NCBI GenBank assembly: GCA_026990035.1
Contig: JALSIM010000005.1
Location: forward strand, 186,001-250,000
Length of the DNA stretch: 64,000 bases
Reading direction: 5' to 3'
From: Alphaproteobacteria bacterium
GTDB taxonomy: Bacteria > Pseudomonadota > Alphaproteobacteria > Geminicoccales > Geminicoccaceae
Below the pieces are notes generated by a model, which made no database searches, had not been told where the DNA came from, and saw nothing but the letters and a program-made list of their open reading frames with translations. The stretch's first letter is position 1, and each line of letters begins with the position of its first letter. Both the position numbers and the translations under genes were made by a program. Below are positions 10,256-20,401 of this stretch, piece after piece.

Positions 10256-10970
10256 CCCGCGCGCCGATCTCGCCCTCGTCATCGCCACCCACGGGATCGA
10301 CGGGGGAGCCGGAATCGCCGCCGAACACGCCCGGCGGATCGCCGCCCGAGGGATCTTCGCCAGCGTACGGGAGGCCTGTCTGCGTGGGACGCCGAGCCTC
10401 GAGGAGGTGATCGCCGGGCTCGATGCCCCGGCGGTACGGGTGGTGCCGCTGCTGATGGCCGAAGGCTACATTCTCGCCTGGCTTCGCGCCCGGCTCGCCG
10501 GTCTGCGAAGGACCCGCCGCCTCGAACTCTGCCGGACCATCGGCGCTTCGCCCGAGATCGCCGCCATCATCCGGGAAAGCGCGGAAGCCCGCTGTCGCGA
10601 AGCCGGCTGGACATGCGCGCGGACGAGCCTGGTGCTCGCCGGTCACGGCACCGCCCGCTATCTGACAAGCGGCGACACCGCCTTCGCCCAGGCCTCGCGG
10701 ATCCGGGAGAAGGGCGTCTTCGCCGAGGTCTTCTGCGCCTTTCTCGAACAGGAGCCCTTCCTCGCCGAGGTCGTCGCGCGCATCGCGGGGCCGGTGATGG
10801 TGGCCGGCTTCTTCGTCGATGCCGGCCCCCACGGCCGCGACGATGTCGAGACCGTCCTCGCACCGTTCGGCGAGCGGGTCGTCTACCTCGGCCCCCTCGG
10901 CAGCCACCCCCGAATCACCGAGCTCATCCTCCAGGCGGCCTCCGACTGCGCGCCGGTGGTTCCCGGCTGA
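10212..10970 (+). CDS. CbiX/SirB-type sirohydrochlorin chelatase
   Basis: From residue about 20 the protein shows a CbiX-like fold with two half-domains. ALVIATHG and LVLAGHGT place the paired histidines used for metal insertion. At about 250 residues it is long enough for both halves. In this operon the logical job is iron insertion into sirohydrochlorin to make siroheme for NirDLGH, because NirE here lacks a fused chelatase. That is inference from context; a cobalt chelatase is the alternative. The ATG at 10212 overlaps nirN by 44 bases and lacks a clear ribosome site; no other ordinary start lies before the conserved region. Confidence 0.75.
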   Translation: MSGTRSPSPRAPATDPRADLALVIATHGIDGGAGIAAEHARRIAARGIFASVREACLRGTPSLEEVIAGLDAPAVRVVPLLMAEGYILAWLRARLAGLRRTRRLELCRTIGASPEIAAIIRESAEARCREAGWTCARTSLVLAGHGTARYLTSGDTAFAQASRIREKGVFAEVFCAFLEQEPFLAEVVARIAGPVMVAGFFVDAGPHGRDDVETVLAPFGERVVYLGPLGSHPRITELILQAASDCAPVVPG

Positions 10971-11037
10971 TCCCGGCGGCATTGACTTCGCCCTCCGAAG
11001 AACTCAACTGTTGCGGTAGATGGTTGGAGATCGGGCC

Positions 11038-11421
11038 ATGACCGAGCACTGGCTGGCGCGGGTGGTCGCCCGCCTTTCACGCTGGCGCAGCGGGACGCCG
11101 ACGGAGGATCCGGAGGCCGTCGCCCGGAGCCTCGGCGAACTCGGACTCGATCCGTTCGACATGCGCACCGCCCGCGAAGGCAGCGAGGGGGACCTGCGCC
11201 GCATGATGCTGCGTTTCGGCCTCGATCCCGACAGCCTGCCGACGGGCTGGCTCGCCAGCCTGCGGGATGCCGAGCGGGCCTGCGCCCATTGCCTGGAAGT
11301 CGGCCGCTGCCGCCGCTTCTTCGCCAGCGACGAGGGTCCGGAGGCGGCGAGGAACTTCTGCCCCAATGCCGAGATCTTCGAGGACATGGCCGAACGTCTG
11401 CGGAAATCGGCGGGCCGGTGA
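11038..11421 (+). CDS. DUF6455-like four-cysteine protein
   Basis: The product is a small acidic protein of 127 residues. After a helical N-terminus (DPFDMRTAREGSEGDLRRMMLRFGLDP) comes a cysteine motif, CAHCLEVGRC then FCPNAEIF, giving CxxCx5C plus a fourth cysteine. The pattern agrees with the DUF6455 family seen in denitrifying alphaproteobacteria, as far as I can recall it. Four cysteines suggest a metal or Fe-S site. The ATG at 11038 is chosen because GGAGA sits seven bases upstream; an ATG at 11020 is possible. It is the last gene of the nir run, 67 bases after the chelatase gene, so a role in nitrite/NO metabolism is suggested but unproven. Confidence 0.68.
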   Translation: MTEHWLARVVARLSRWRSGTPTEDPEAVARSLGELGLDPFDMRTAREGSEGDLRRMMLRFGLDPDSLPTGWLASLRDAERACAHCLEVGRCRRFFASDEGPEAARNFCPNAEIFEDMAERLRKSAGR

Positions 11422-11431
11422 GGGCCTCCGG

Positions 11432-11926
11432 CTGTGGACGATCGGTCACGCGAACCGATCGATCCACGGCCTTATCGATCTCCTCCGGGCGTCCGACGTC
11501 ACGCTGCTGGCCGACGTGCGGAGCCGGCCGGGCTCCGGCCGCCATCCGCAGTTCGTGCGTGAAGCCCTCGCCGAACGCCTCCGCCTCGCCCGGGAACGGC
11601 CTACGGCGATCATGTCCGCGGAGAACGATCCCACACGCTGCCACCGGCGGATCCTCGCCGACCATCTGCTGGCCCGCGGCGTCGCGGTCTTCCACATTCT
11701 CGAAGCGGGGCGGATCGAGCCGGCGCGAATCCCCGACGCCGCCCGGATCACTCCGGACGGCGTCGTGATCCAGCCGCCGCCGCAGCCGGGACTGTTCGAC
11801 CGACGAACGGTCAGGCCGCCTTCGGCATCTCCTGCAGCGAGGCCAGGGTCCGATCGACGGGCGGCACCTTTTCCAGCACCTCGAGGGCGTCGTGGCGCAC
11901 CCAGTTGTTGCGCATCGCCTCCTTGA
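11432..11926 (+). CDS. Short DUF488-like protein, probable CUG start, internal gap
   Basis: The frame encodes the two ends of a DUF488 domain: WTIGHANRSIHGLIDLLRASDVTLLADVRSRPGSGRHPQF and then RPTAIMSAENDPTRCHRRILADHLLARGVAVFHI. Roughly 50 residues usually found between them are missing. No ATG, GTG or TTG stands at the expected start, but a CUG at 11432 follows GTGAGGG (11418-11424) with seven bases between. The domain seems to end at QPGLFD (near 11800), yet no stop comes until 11926, inside the convergent glycosyltransferase gene. It may be a decayed gene or a compact variant. Function of the family is unknown. Confidence 0.5.
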   Translation: MWTIGHANRSIHGLIDLLRASDVTLLADVRSRPGSGRHPQFVREALAERLRLARERPTAIMSAENDPTRCHRRILADHLLARGVAVFHILEAGRIEPARIPDAARITPDGVVIQPPPQPGLFDRRTVRPPSASPAARPGSDRRAAPFPAPRGRRGAPSCCASPP

Positions 11927-12743
11927 GCAGCTCCTCGGAGATGGTCCCGTTCTCGATGCATTCCTTGACCAGGCCGAAGAAGAAATCCTCCTGGCGCTTG
12001 TCGGGATGCGGCTTGTAGTTGCCGAGGAAGGCGTAGGTCCCGAACAGCTTACGGCGCGCGTACATCAGCCAGGCGTACGGGTTGTAGGGATTGTTCTCGG
12101 AGGGGATGAAATCGATCGGCAGCCCGGTCTTCCACGGCTGGGTCCGGCGCCGGGTGTTGTGGATCATCTTGGTCTCCGGGGTGAGACGGTCGAAATGGTT
12201 CCACTCCGGCGGCAGGATGCCGATGGTCTCGGGCTTCTCGTAGCCGAGGTTCATCCAGCGCTTGTACTCGTACTCGCCCGCGAAGATCTTGCCGACGTAG
12301 TCGGTGAGTTTCCAGTGGCGCAGCTTGGCGTTGTCGAGCAGCATCACCGAGCTCGCGGGATGGGCGCGGGGTCCCTTGCCGCGGACGCAGCACCAGACGG
12401 CCTTGCCCGCCATGTCCTTGGACAGCAGTTCCCAGACGTCCTGCACCGCGAAGACGTCGGGATCGACGACCACCGCGCGGCCCTCGTAGCCCATGAGCTC
12501 CGGTGGCATGAAGCGCAGCAGGGTGAACGACTGCAGATCGTCGTTCATCCAGGTCCGCCAGACATTGTCGCGCAGATACTTCTTGCCCTCGAGCGGACCG
12601 AACACATCCATGTGATCCTTGAGTTCGATCAGCTTGACGTCGAACTCCTCGGCATGGGCACTGTTGCGACGCATGGAATGGGCCGAGACCAGCGCACCGA
12701 TGTACTGCTTGTGATTGGTGTGGATGAAGACCGTGGGCTTCAT
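11811..12743 (-). CDS. GT8-like glycosyltransferase
   Basis: The 310-residue cytosolic protein begins KPTVFIHTNHKQYIGALVSAHSMRRNSA, typical of GT-A nucleotide-sugar transferases of the GT8 type. It has a DxD-like metal/nucleotide motif in VVVDPDVFAV and a later region with ASSVMLLDNAKLRHW. There is no signal peptide or membrane helix. The ATG at 12743 has GAGG nine bases upstream; an ATG at 12749 is only three bases from it. It is the last of three leftward genes with a sulfotransferase and an ELM1-like protein, so modification of a surface glycan is the working guess. Donor and acceptor are unknown. Confidence 0.72.
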   Translation of the reverse strand: MKPTVFIHTNHKQYIGALVSAHSMRRNSAHAEEFDVKLIELKDHMDVFGPLEGKKYLRDNVWRTWMNDDLQSFTLLRFMPPELMGYEGRAVVVDPDVFAVQDVWELLSKDMAGKAVWCCVRGKGPRAHPASSVMLLDNAKLRHWKLTDYVGKIFAGEYEYKRWMNLGYEKPETIGILPPEWNHFDRLTPETKMIHNTRRRTQPWKTGLPIDFIPSENNPYNPYAWLMYARRKLFGTYAFLGNYKPHPDKRQEDFFFGLVKECIENGTISEELLKEAMRNNWVRHDALEVLEKVPPVDRTLASLQEMPKAA

Positions 12744-12841
12744 GGGCATCTTCCTCTCGCGCGTGACAGCCATCCGCCGACCTGCCACCACCGGTCCGCT
12801 CTTAGCACAGAGCCCCCGCCGGTCTCAACGGCGGCGATGGT

Positions 12842-13780
12842 TCAGGGAGCCGTGGCGACATCCGCCGTAGTGGTCCCGGTGGTGGCCCGGTAGCCGAACA
12901 CCGGGTCGAGACGTTCGGCGACGAAGGCGTCGATGGCCGCCACCTGCTCGTCGTCGAAGTAATCCCGCCAGCCGCCCACCTTGGCCCGCCGCACCTTGTA
13001 GGAATTCGGATTCGAACGATCCTTGGGACGCAGCCGCGAACCCGCCAGCCAGAACACCTGTTTCTCCTCCAGCTTGCGCATGTTCTCGACACTGGCGAAA
13101 GCCACGCAGTCGGCGAGCTCGCCGGCGGTCGGCTTCTCTCCCACGAACTCCAGAACCCGGGCCAGTTCGCCGGCGGTGTCGGCGCGCAGATCCTCGTAGC
13201 GCAGCAGCAGGAACGCCGGAATGCGCGGCATTTCCCGCGCCCAACCGTTGAGGAAATCGACCACCCTGGGGAGGCCGGCGGGACTCATCACGAACCGGAA
13301 GATGTCGACATCCTCGGTCGGATAGTCGTTCAGGACCTTCTTCGCCGGTCGCATGCGGAACTTCCACTGGAAGAACTGCGACACCGCCACGTCCCGGGGA
13401 TCGCGCGCCAGCAGCACCACCCGACGGTCGTAGAAATCGCTCTTGTCGTGGCGGTTGCCGGTGTAGTCGCGAAGATAGTTGTCATGGGTGAAGAAGATGC
13501 GCGGAATGGCGGCGTTGCGCCGGTGCAGATTGTCGAAACCGATCATCACCGAGGGCCGGAGCCCGTAGCGGATCTGATAGAAGCGGGAAATCAGGACCCG
13601 CAGCCAGGTGCGGCCGCTCTTGCCGAAGGAGACGACGACACAGTCGGCGAGACGCAGCTTGCGGAACTCCTCCTTGCCCCGCATCCGCCGCTCCAGCGCC
13701 TTGCGGCGTTCCGGCGGCAGCACGAAGGCCGCGCGCAGCACCAGCTCGCGCGACAGGCGCTTCCAGATCACGTACCACAT
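12842..13780 (-). CDS. PAPS-dependent sulfotransferase domain protein
   Basis: The 312-residue product has the two PAPS-binding signatures of the sulfotransferase-1 family: VVVSFGKSGRTWLRVLISRF (5'-phosphosulfate loop, around residues 48-66) and RRVVLLARDPRDVAVSQF (3'-phosphate site). The later LLLRYEDLRADTAGELARVLEFVG segment is also typical. It should transfer sulfate from PAPS to a carbohydrate or lipid. The basic N-terminus (WKRLSRELVLRAAF) could bind membrane. Its neighbours are a GT8-like transferase downstream and an ELM1-like protein upstream, all on the same strand. Substrate cannot be told from sequence. Confidence 0.82.
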   Translation of the reverse strand: MWYVIWKRLSRELVLRAAFVLPPERRKALERRMRGKEEFRKLRLADCVVVSFGKSGRTWLRVLISRFYQIRYGLRPSVMIGFDNLHRRNAAIPRIFFTHDNYLRDYTGNRHDKSDFYDRRVVLLARDPRDVAVSQFFQWKFRMRPAKKVLNDYPTEDVDIFRFVMSPAGLPRVVDFLNGWAREMPRIPAFLLLRYEDLRADTAGELARVLEFVGEKPTAGELADCVAFASVENMRKLEEKQVFWLAGSRLRPKDRSNPNSYKVRRAKVGGWRDYFDDEQVAAIDAFVAERLDPVFGYRATTGTTTADVATAP

Positions 13781-13828
13781 GGGGATTTCCGGGGAGACTC
13801 CTGTTGCATCCGCGAAGGCCTATAGCAA

Positions 13829-13844
13829 CCGGACCACGGTCCGG
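13829..13844. repeat. Inverted repeat between the ELM1-like and sulfotransferase genes
   Basis: CCGGACC (13829-13835) and GGTCCGG (13838-13844) form a seven-base perfect inverted repeat around AC, inside the 101-base gap between two leftward genes. Only a weak T-containing stretch follows on the transcribed strand. It may be a weak terminator or an operator for the sulfotransferase gene. Confidence 0.35.
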
Positions 13845-13881
13845 CAACGCGCCGTGGCGACGGGATCGCGGGCGACGGGCT

Positions 13882-14991
13882 TCACGCGACCAAGCGCCGC
13901 ACACGCTCGGCGATCCGCTCCACCTCCTCCTCCACGATCTCCCGCGGGGGGCGGAACGGCTCGCCGAACGGCACCGCCAGCCCCGCCGCGTAGAGCCGAT
14001 GATGGAAGCCGCGCAGGTCGCGGGCGATCCCGACCAGTCCGCGCTTCTGCAGGATTTCGCCTATCCTTCCCGCCGCGCCCCCGCCCGACAGCGCCCGGCC
14101 GAGCCGGTGCCGCAGGCGCACCAGCGGATCGCCGGCGAGCGGCAGATCGTAGATCGCGAGCGGCCGCCCGAGGCGCGCCACTTCCACCATCATCGACACC
14201 GAATCGCCGGTGACCACGAACCGGTCGGCACAGGCGAGCAGACCGAAATAGGGGTTCTCTCCACCCTCCGGCCGCCAGGCGTGGAAGGCGGAACCGGCCG
14301 GCAGACGCGCCTCCAGCGCCGCCACCACCTCGGCCGGGGTCCGCCGGCTGGTGGTGACATAGAGGGAGCCGCCGTCGCGGGCGCTCATCGCCTCGAGGCC
14401 GGCGATCAGCGCGAAGGCCACCTCGCGGTCGAACCGGAAGGGCTTGGTCGCCCCGCCCACGAGAACCGCGGTCAGCGGCCGCGGCATGGCCGCGAGGCGT
14501 TCCCGCCAGACCGCCGCCGCCGCCTCCACCTTCGCCGGATCGGCCCGCATCAGGGGCAGCGCCAGGGGGACGACGTTGGCCGCCTCCGGCATCCGGAACT
14601 GCGGCGGCGCGACGATCAGATCGAAGGCCTCGAGCCCCCGCTTGGGCCGACCGACGAGAACGATCTTCGGCCGTCCGCGGGCCTGCTCGCGGATCCAGAG
14701 AGCGGCCATCGCGCAGCGGCGGCCGATGGTCAGGATCAGATCCGGCCAGGGCGGCTCCAGGGGGTCGGAACGTTCGCGGTCGAGGTGATGGAGCGAGGCC
14801 GCGAAACGCGGCTTGCCGAGGACGTATTCCGGCTTCATCGACAGCCGGCGGACCTCGAAGGGCCAGCCCAGCGCCTCGGCCAGCACTCGGACCTGGGCGT
14901 TGTCGCCGAGCTTGTCGCTGAGGACCAGCCAGACCCGGGGCGTGGCTCGCCCGGCCGCCGGGAATTCCTCGCGCACCGTTCTGTTCCGCAT
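13882..14991 (-). CDS. ELM1/GtrOC1-family putative nucleoside-diphosphate-sugar epimerase/transferase
   Basis: The product has 369 residues and opens with VWLVLSDKLGDNAQVRVLAEALGWPFEVRRL, the hallmark of the bacterial ELM1 family (named for the plant mitochondrial fission protein). It continues with ILTIGRRCAMAALWIREQ and FVVTGDSVSMMVEVARLGRPLAIYDLP, which resemble a GT-B Rossmann nucleotide-sugar site. Its biochemical role is unestablished; some relatives lie in polysaccharide loci. The ATG at 14991 gives the usual N-terminus; the frame is open 29 codons further upstream. It heads the leftward trio and is divergent from uvrB. Confidence 0.75.
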   Translation of the reverse strand: MRNRTVREEFPAAGRATPRVWLVLSDKLGDNAQVRVLAEALGWPFEVRRLSMKPEYVLGKPRFAASLHHLDRERSDPLEPPWPDLILTIGRRCAMAALWIREQARGRPKIVLVGRPKRGLEAFDLIVAPPQFRMPEAANVVPLALPLMRADPAKVEAAAAVWRERLAAMPRPLTAVLVGGATKPFRFDREVAFALIAGLEAMSARDGGSLYVTTSRRTPAEVVAALEARLPAGSAFHAWRPEGGENPYFGLLACADRFVVTGDSVSMMVEVARLGRPLAIYDLPLAGDPLVRLRHRLGRALSGGGAAGRIGEILQKRGLVGIARDLRGFHHRLYAAGLAVPFGEPFRPPREIVEEEVERIAERVRRLVA

Positions 14992-15086
14992 GGCCTTCGC
15001 TATAGGGTGCCGACGGTCGCCGGACCAGCCCCCCGATCGCCGCGGACCACCCTTGCTGGGATCGTCGGCGCGCGCCATCTTGCGGC

Positions 15087-17282
<2,196 letters not shown>

Positions 17283-18239
17283 ATGGGTCGGCTGCTGCTC
17301 CGACGCGGGGCCGAGACGCTCCTCGTCCTGCTCCTCGTGTCCTTCCTGATCTACGCCCTGATCGGCCTGATGCCGGGCGATCCCATCGATCTCATGCTCA
17401 GCGCCGATCCCCGGTTCACCACCGCCGACGCGGCCCGCCTCAAGGCCCTCTACGGGCTCGATCGGCCGCTGCTCGAACGCTATTTCCGCTGGCTGCAGCG
17501 GGCGCTCACCGGCGATTTCGGCTATTCGCGGCTGTACGGACAGCCGGTGTTCGCGGTCATCTGGCCGCGGCTCCTGAACACGCTCCTGTTGATGGGAACG
17601 AGCTTCCTGCTGGCGCTGGCGATCGCGATACCCGCCGGCATCCTGGCCGCGATGCGCCCCCGCAGCCTCCTCGACACGGTGATCAACCTGCTCGCCTTCG
17701 CCGGCTTCTCGGTGCCCTCCTTCTGGCTGTCGCTGATGCTGATCGTGCTGTTCGCGGTGGTCCTCGGCTGGCTGCCGGCGGGCGGGGTGGCGAGCGTCGG
17801 CGACGGCGGCCTCCTCGATCGTCTCGCCTATCTGGTCCTGCCGGTCGCCGCCCTCACCCTGCTCACCGCCGGGACCTTCCTCCGCTTCGTCCGTGCGGCG
17901 ATGATCGAGGCCCTGCAGGAGGACCACATCCGCACCGCGCGGGCCAAGGGCTGCGGCGCCGTCCGCATCGTCCTCGCCCATGCCCTGCCGAACGCGATGA
18001 TCCCGGTGGTCACCGTCGTCGCCCTCCACTTCGGCGCGCTGCTGTCGGGTGCCCTGGTGGTGGAGACGGTGTTCTCCTACCTCGGGATGGGCAAGCTCAT
18101 CTACGACGCCATTCTCGGCAACGATTACAATCTCGCGCTGGCGGCCCTGCTCCTCGGCACCGCCCTCACCCTGATCGCCAATCTGCTCGCCGACATCGTC
18201 TATCTGGAGCTGGATCCGCGCATCCATGACGGTCTCTGA
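17283..18239 (+). CDS. Dipeptide/oligopeptide-type ABC transporter permease (DppB-like)
   Basis: The 318-residue inner membrane protein has about six helices. It starts with the DppB-type first helix and LIGLMPGDPIDLMLS, and has the EAA loop contact motif in HIRTARAKGCGAVRIVLAHALPNAMIPVV, which docks on the ATPase. It begins immediately after the uvrB stop and overlaps its partner permease by 14 bases. No substrate-binding protein or ATPase lies nearby, so the substrate (peptide, nickel or other) is undetermined and the pair must borrow subunits encoded elsewhere. Confidence 0.88.
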   Translation: MGRLLLRRGAETLLVLLLVSFLIYALIGLMPGDPIDLMLSADPRFTTADAARLKALYGLDRPLLERYFRWLQRALTGDFGYSRLYGQPVFAVIWPRLLNTLLLMGTSFLLALAIAIPAGILAAMRPRSLLDTVINLLAFAGFSVPSFWLSLMLIVLFAVVLGWLPAGGVASVGDGGLLDRLAYLVLPVAALTLLTAGTFLRFVRAAMIEALQEDHIRTARAKGCGAVRIVLAHALPNAMIPVVTVVALHFGALLSGALVVETVFSYLGMGKLIYDAILGNDYNLALAALLLGTALTLIANLLADIVYLELDPRIHDGL

Positions 18240-19146
18240 GGCGACGCTCCCGGGCCGGCCGGCCGGCCCCCTGCACCGTTTCCGGCGACGGCCGGCGGCG
18301 GTGGCCAGCCTCGGCCTGCTGCTGGTGATCGGCATCCTCTGCCTCGCGGCGCCGCTGGTGGCGCGGCTGCTCGGCACCGATGCCGAGACCATCGATCTCC
18401 TCGGTCGCCTGCAGCCACCGAGCCTCGCCCATCCGCTGGGTACCGACGAGCTCGGCCGCGACGTGCTGCTGCGCCTTCTCTACGGCGGCCGGATCTCGCT
18501 CCTGGTCGGCCTCGGCGGGGCGCTGATCGCGAGCGCCATCGGGCTGGTGATCGGCATCCTGTCGGGCTGGATCGGCGGTCTTTTCGACCGGGTGACGATG
18601 CGCATCACCGATGCGGTGATCGCCCTGCCGCTCTTGCCGCTGCTGATCGTCCTCGCGGCCGTCGATCCGCTCAAGCTCGGGCTGCCGGCGGCGTTCGCCG
18701 GCGGCGCCGCCGCCAGCGTCCTGCGGATCATGGTGATCGTCGCCCTGTTCGGCTGGACCACCGTCGCACGGCTCGCCCGGGCCGCCACCCTGAGCGTCAA
18801 GAACCGCGAGTTCGTGCTGGCCGCGCACGCTCTCGGCGCGCCCCCCGGACGCATTCTCCGGGTCCATGTCCTGCCCAACGTCGCCGCACCGGTGGTGGTC
18901 GCCACCACCCTCTCGGTGGGCAACGTCATTCTCGCCGAATCGGTGCTCAGCTTTCTCGGTCTCGGCATCCAGCCGCCGCTCGCGAGCTGGGGGACCATGC
19001 TCACCAACGCCCAGGAACTGATGTTCGGCGCCCCCGCCCTCGCCCTCTGGCCGGGGTTGCTGATCTTCCTCACCGTGCTCACCTTCAACCTGATGGGCGA
19101 CGGCCTCCAGGAGGCGCTCGATCCGCGCCAGAGCCGTCATCCCTGA
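18226..19146 (+). CDS. Dipeptide/oligopeptide-type ABC transporter permease (DppC-like)
   Basis: The 306-residue partner permease carries the DppC N-terminal extension and first helix (RRPAAVASLGLLLVIGILCLAAPLVARLLG), then HPLGTDELGRDVLLRLLYGGRISLLVG, the family signature. The EAA motif is REFVLAAHALGAPPGRILRVHVLPNVAAPV. It ends in GDGLQEALDPRQ, typical for this subunit. It should form a heterodimer with the upstream permease in the inner membrane. Start overlaps the upstream gene. Substrate is not determined by sequence. Confidence 0.88.
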   Translation: MTVSEATLPGRPAGPLHRFRRRPAAVASLGLLLVIGILCLAAPLVARLLGTDAETIDLLGRLQPPSLAHPLGTDELGRDVLLRLLYGGRISLLVGLGGALIASAIGLVIGILSGWIGGLFDRVTMRITDAVIALPLLPLLIVLAAVDPLKLGLPAAFAGGAAASVLRIMVIVALFGWTTVARLARAATLSVKNREFVLAAHALGAPPGRILRVHVLPNVAAPVVVATTLSVGNVILAESVLSFLGLGIQPPLASWGTMLTNAQELMFGAPALALWPGLLIFLTVLTFNLMGDGLQEALDPRQSRHP

Positions 19147-19178
19147 GGGCAGCGATCGGTCGTGAGGGAGTGGACGCG

Positions 19179-19496
19179 ATGGAATCCTGTCTCTGCTATG
19201 TCACCTGCGGTTCCCGCGAGGAAGCCGTTGCTATCGCCCGCGAGGTGGTGGAAAGACGGCTCGCCGCCTGCGCCAACATCATCGACGGGCTGACCTCGAT
19301 CTATCGCTGGGAAGGCTCGGTCCACGAGGATCCGGAGGTGCTCCTGCTCCTCAAGACGCGGCGCGATCTCGCCGAGGCGCTGACCGAGGCCATCGTCGCC
19401 CTCCACAGCTACGACTGCCCCTGCGTCACGGTTCTGCCCATCACCGGGGGCAACAGGGATTATCTGGCCTGGATCGCGTCCGAAACCGACGGTTGA
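19179..19496 (+). CDS. cutA: Divalent-cation tolerance protein CutA
   Basis: The 105-residue trimeric PII-like protein carries CYVTCGSREEAVAIAREVVERRLAACANII and SIYRWEGSVHEDPEVLLLLKTRRD, the two conserved CutA blocks. CutA is linked to copper tolerance, though its molecular action is unclear. The ATG at 19179 follows GAGGGAG (19164-19170) with eight bases spacing; the GTG at 19170 is inside that ribosome site. It lies 32 bases after the permease pair. Confidence 0.93.
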   Translation: MESCLCYVTCGSREEAVAIAREVVERRLAACANIIDGLTSIYRWEGSVHEDPEVLLLLKTRRDLAEALTEAIVALHSYDCPCVTVLPITGGNRDYLAWIASETDG

Positions 19497-19557
19497 TTTT
19501 TTACGGCTTCGATGCGAGAATGGCCGCCGCCCCGGCGACCAGGGGGAGCGGTTCGCC

Positions 19558-20337
19558 ATCGGCATCGAGATCGCTACCGGTACCCTGCAGACCAGCGGGC
19601 GCGCCCTCTTCGGGCGGCTGCTCGATCTGCTCCTGCCGCCGCGCTGTCTCGCCTGCGGCACGATCGTCGATCGCCAAGGGAGCCTCTGCGGCGCCTGCTG
19701 GCAGGAGGTCCTGTTCGTCACCCCGCCCTTGTGCCGCCAATGCGGCCATCCTCTGCCCCACAGCGCGGTGCTCGAGCCCCTGTGCGCCGCCTGCCTAGCC
19801 GAGCCGCCGAGCTTCGCCCGGATGCGCACGGCGCTGCGCTACGAGGCCGCGGGGCGCCGGCTGATCCTCCGCTTCAAGCACGCCGAGCGGATCGAAGGGG
19901 TGGCCACCTTCGCCGGCTGGATGGCCGAGGCGGCGGCCGATCTCCTGTCCGAGGCGGAGGTGCTCGTGCCGGTGCCGCTGCACCGCTGGCGACTCCTGCG
20001 CCGGGGCTACAATCAGGCGGCGCTCCTCGCCCGCGCCGTCGCCCGTCTCGCCGGCAGGCCCTGCGTGCCGGATCTGCTCGAACGCCACCGCCCCACCGCT
20101 TCCCAGCAGCGGCTGAGCGCCCGGGCCCGCCGGGAGAACGTCACCCCGGCCGCCTTCCGTGTCCACCGGCGTCACCGCGGCCGCATCGCGGGCGCCCGCA
20201 TCCTGCTCGTGGACGACGTGTTCACCACCGGCGCGACCTTGGACGCCTGTGCCAAGGTGCTGCAACGTGCCGGTGCGGCACGGGTGGATGCCCTCACCCT
20301 CGCGAGGGTGGTGCGCGACGAGGCGCATCCTATATGA
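19558..20337 (+). CDS. ComF-family protein, probable AUC start
   Basis: The frame encodes a zinc-ribbon N-terminus with four cysteine pairs or singles (CLACG, CGACW, CRQCG, CAACL). A phosphoribosyltransferase-like domain follows, with VPVPLHRWRLLRRGYNQAALLA and the PRPP loop ILLVDDVFTTGATLDA. ComF/GntX proteins are linked to DNA uptake or DNA-damage handling; their role outside competent bacteria is open. No ATG, GTG or TTG precedes the first zinc cysteines in frame. An AUC at 19558 sits nine bases after AGGGGGAG (19541-19548). A TTG at 19729 would remove half the zinc domain. A frameshift upstream is the alternative. Confidence 0.82.
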   Translation: MGIEIATGTLQTSGRALFGRLLDLLLPPRCLACGTIVDRQGSLCGACWQEVLFVTPPLCRQCGHPLPHSAVLEPLCAACLAEPPSFARMRTALRYEAAGRRLILRFKHAERIEGVATFAGWMAEAAADLLSEAEVLVPVPLHRWRLLRRGYNQAALLARAVARLAGRPCVPDLLERHRPTASQQRLSARARRENVTPAAFRVHRRHRGRIAGARILLVDDVFTTGATLDACAKVLQRAGAARVDALTLARVVRDEAHPI

Positions 20338-20401
20338 CTGACGCATCGGTGTGACCGAAGTGCCGGAGCGATCCTTCCCGGACCAGGACGAGCCGCGACG
20401 G

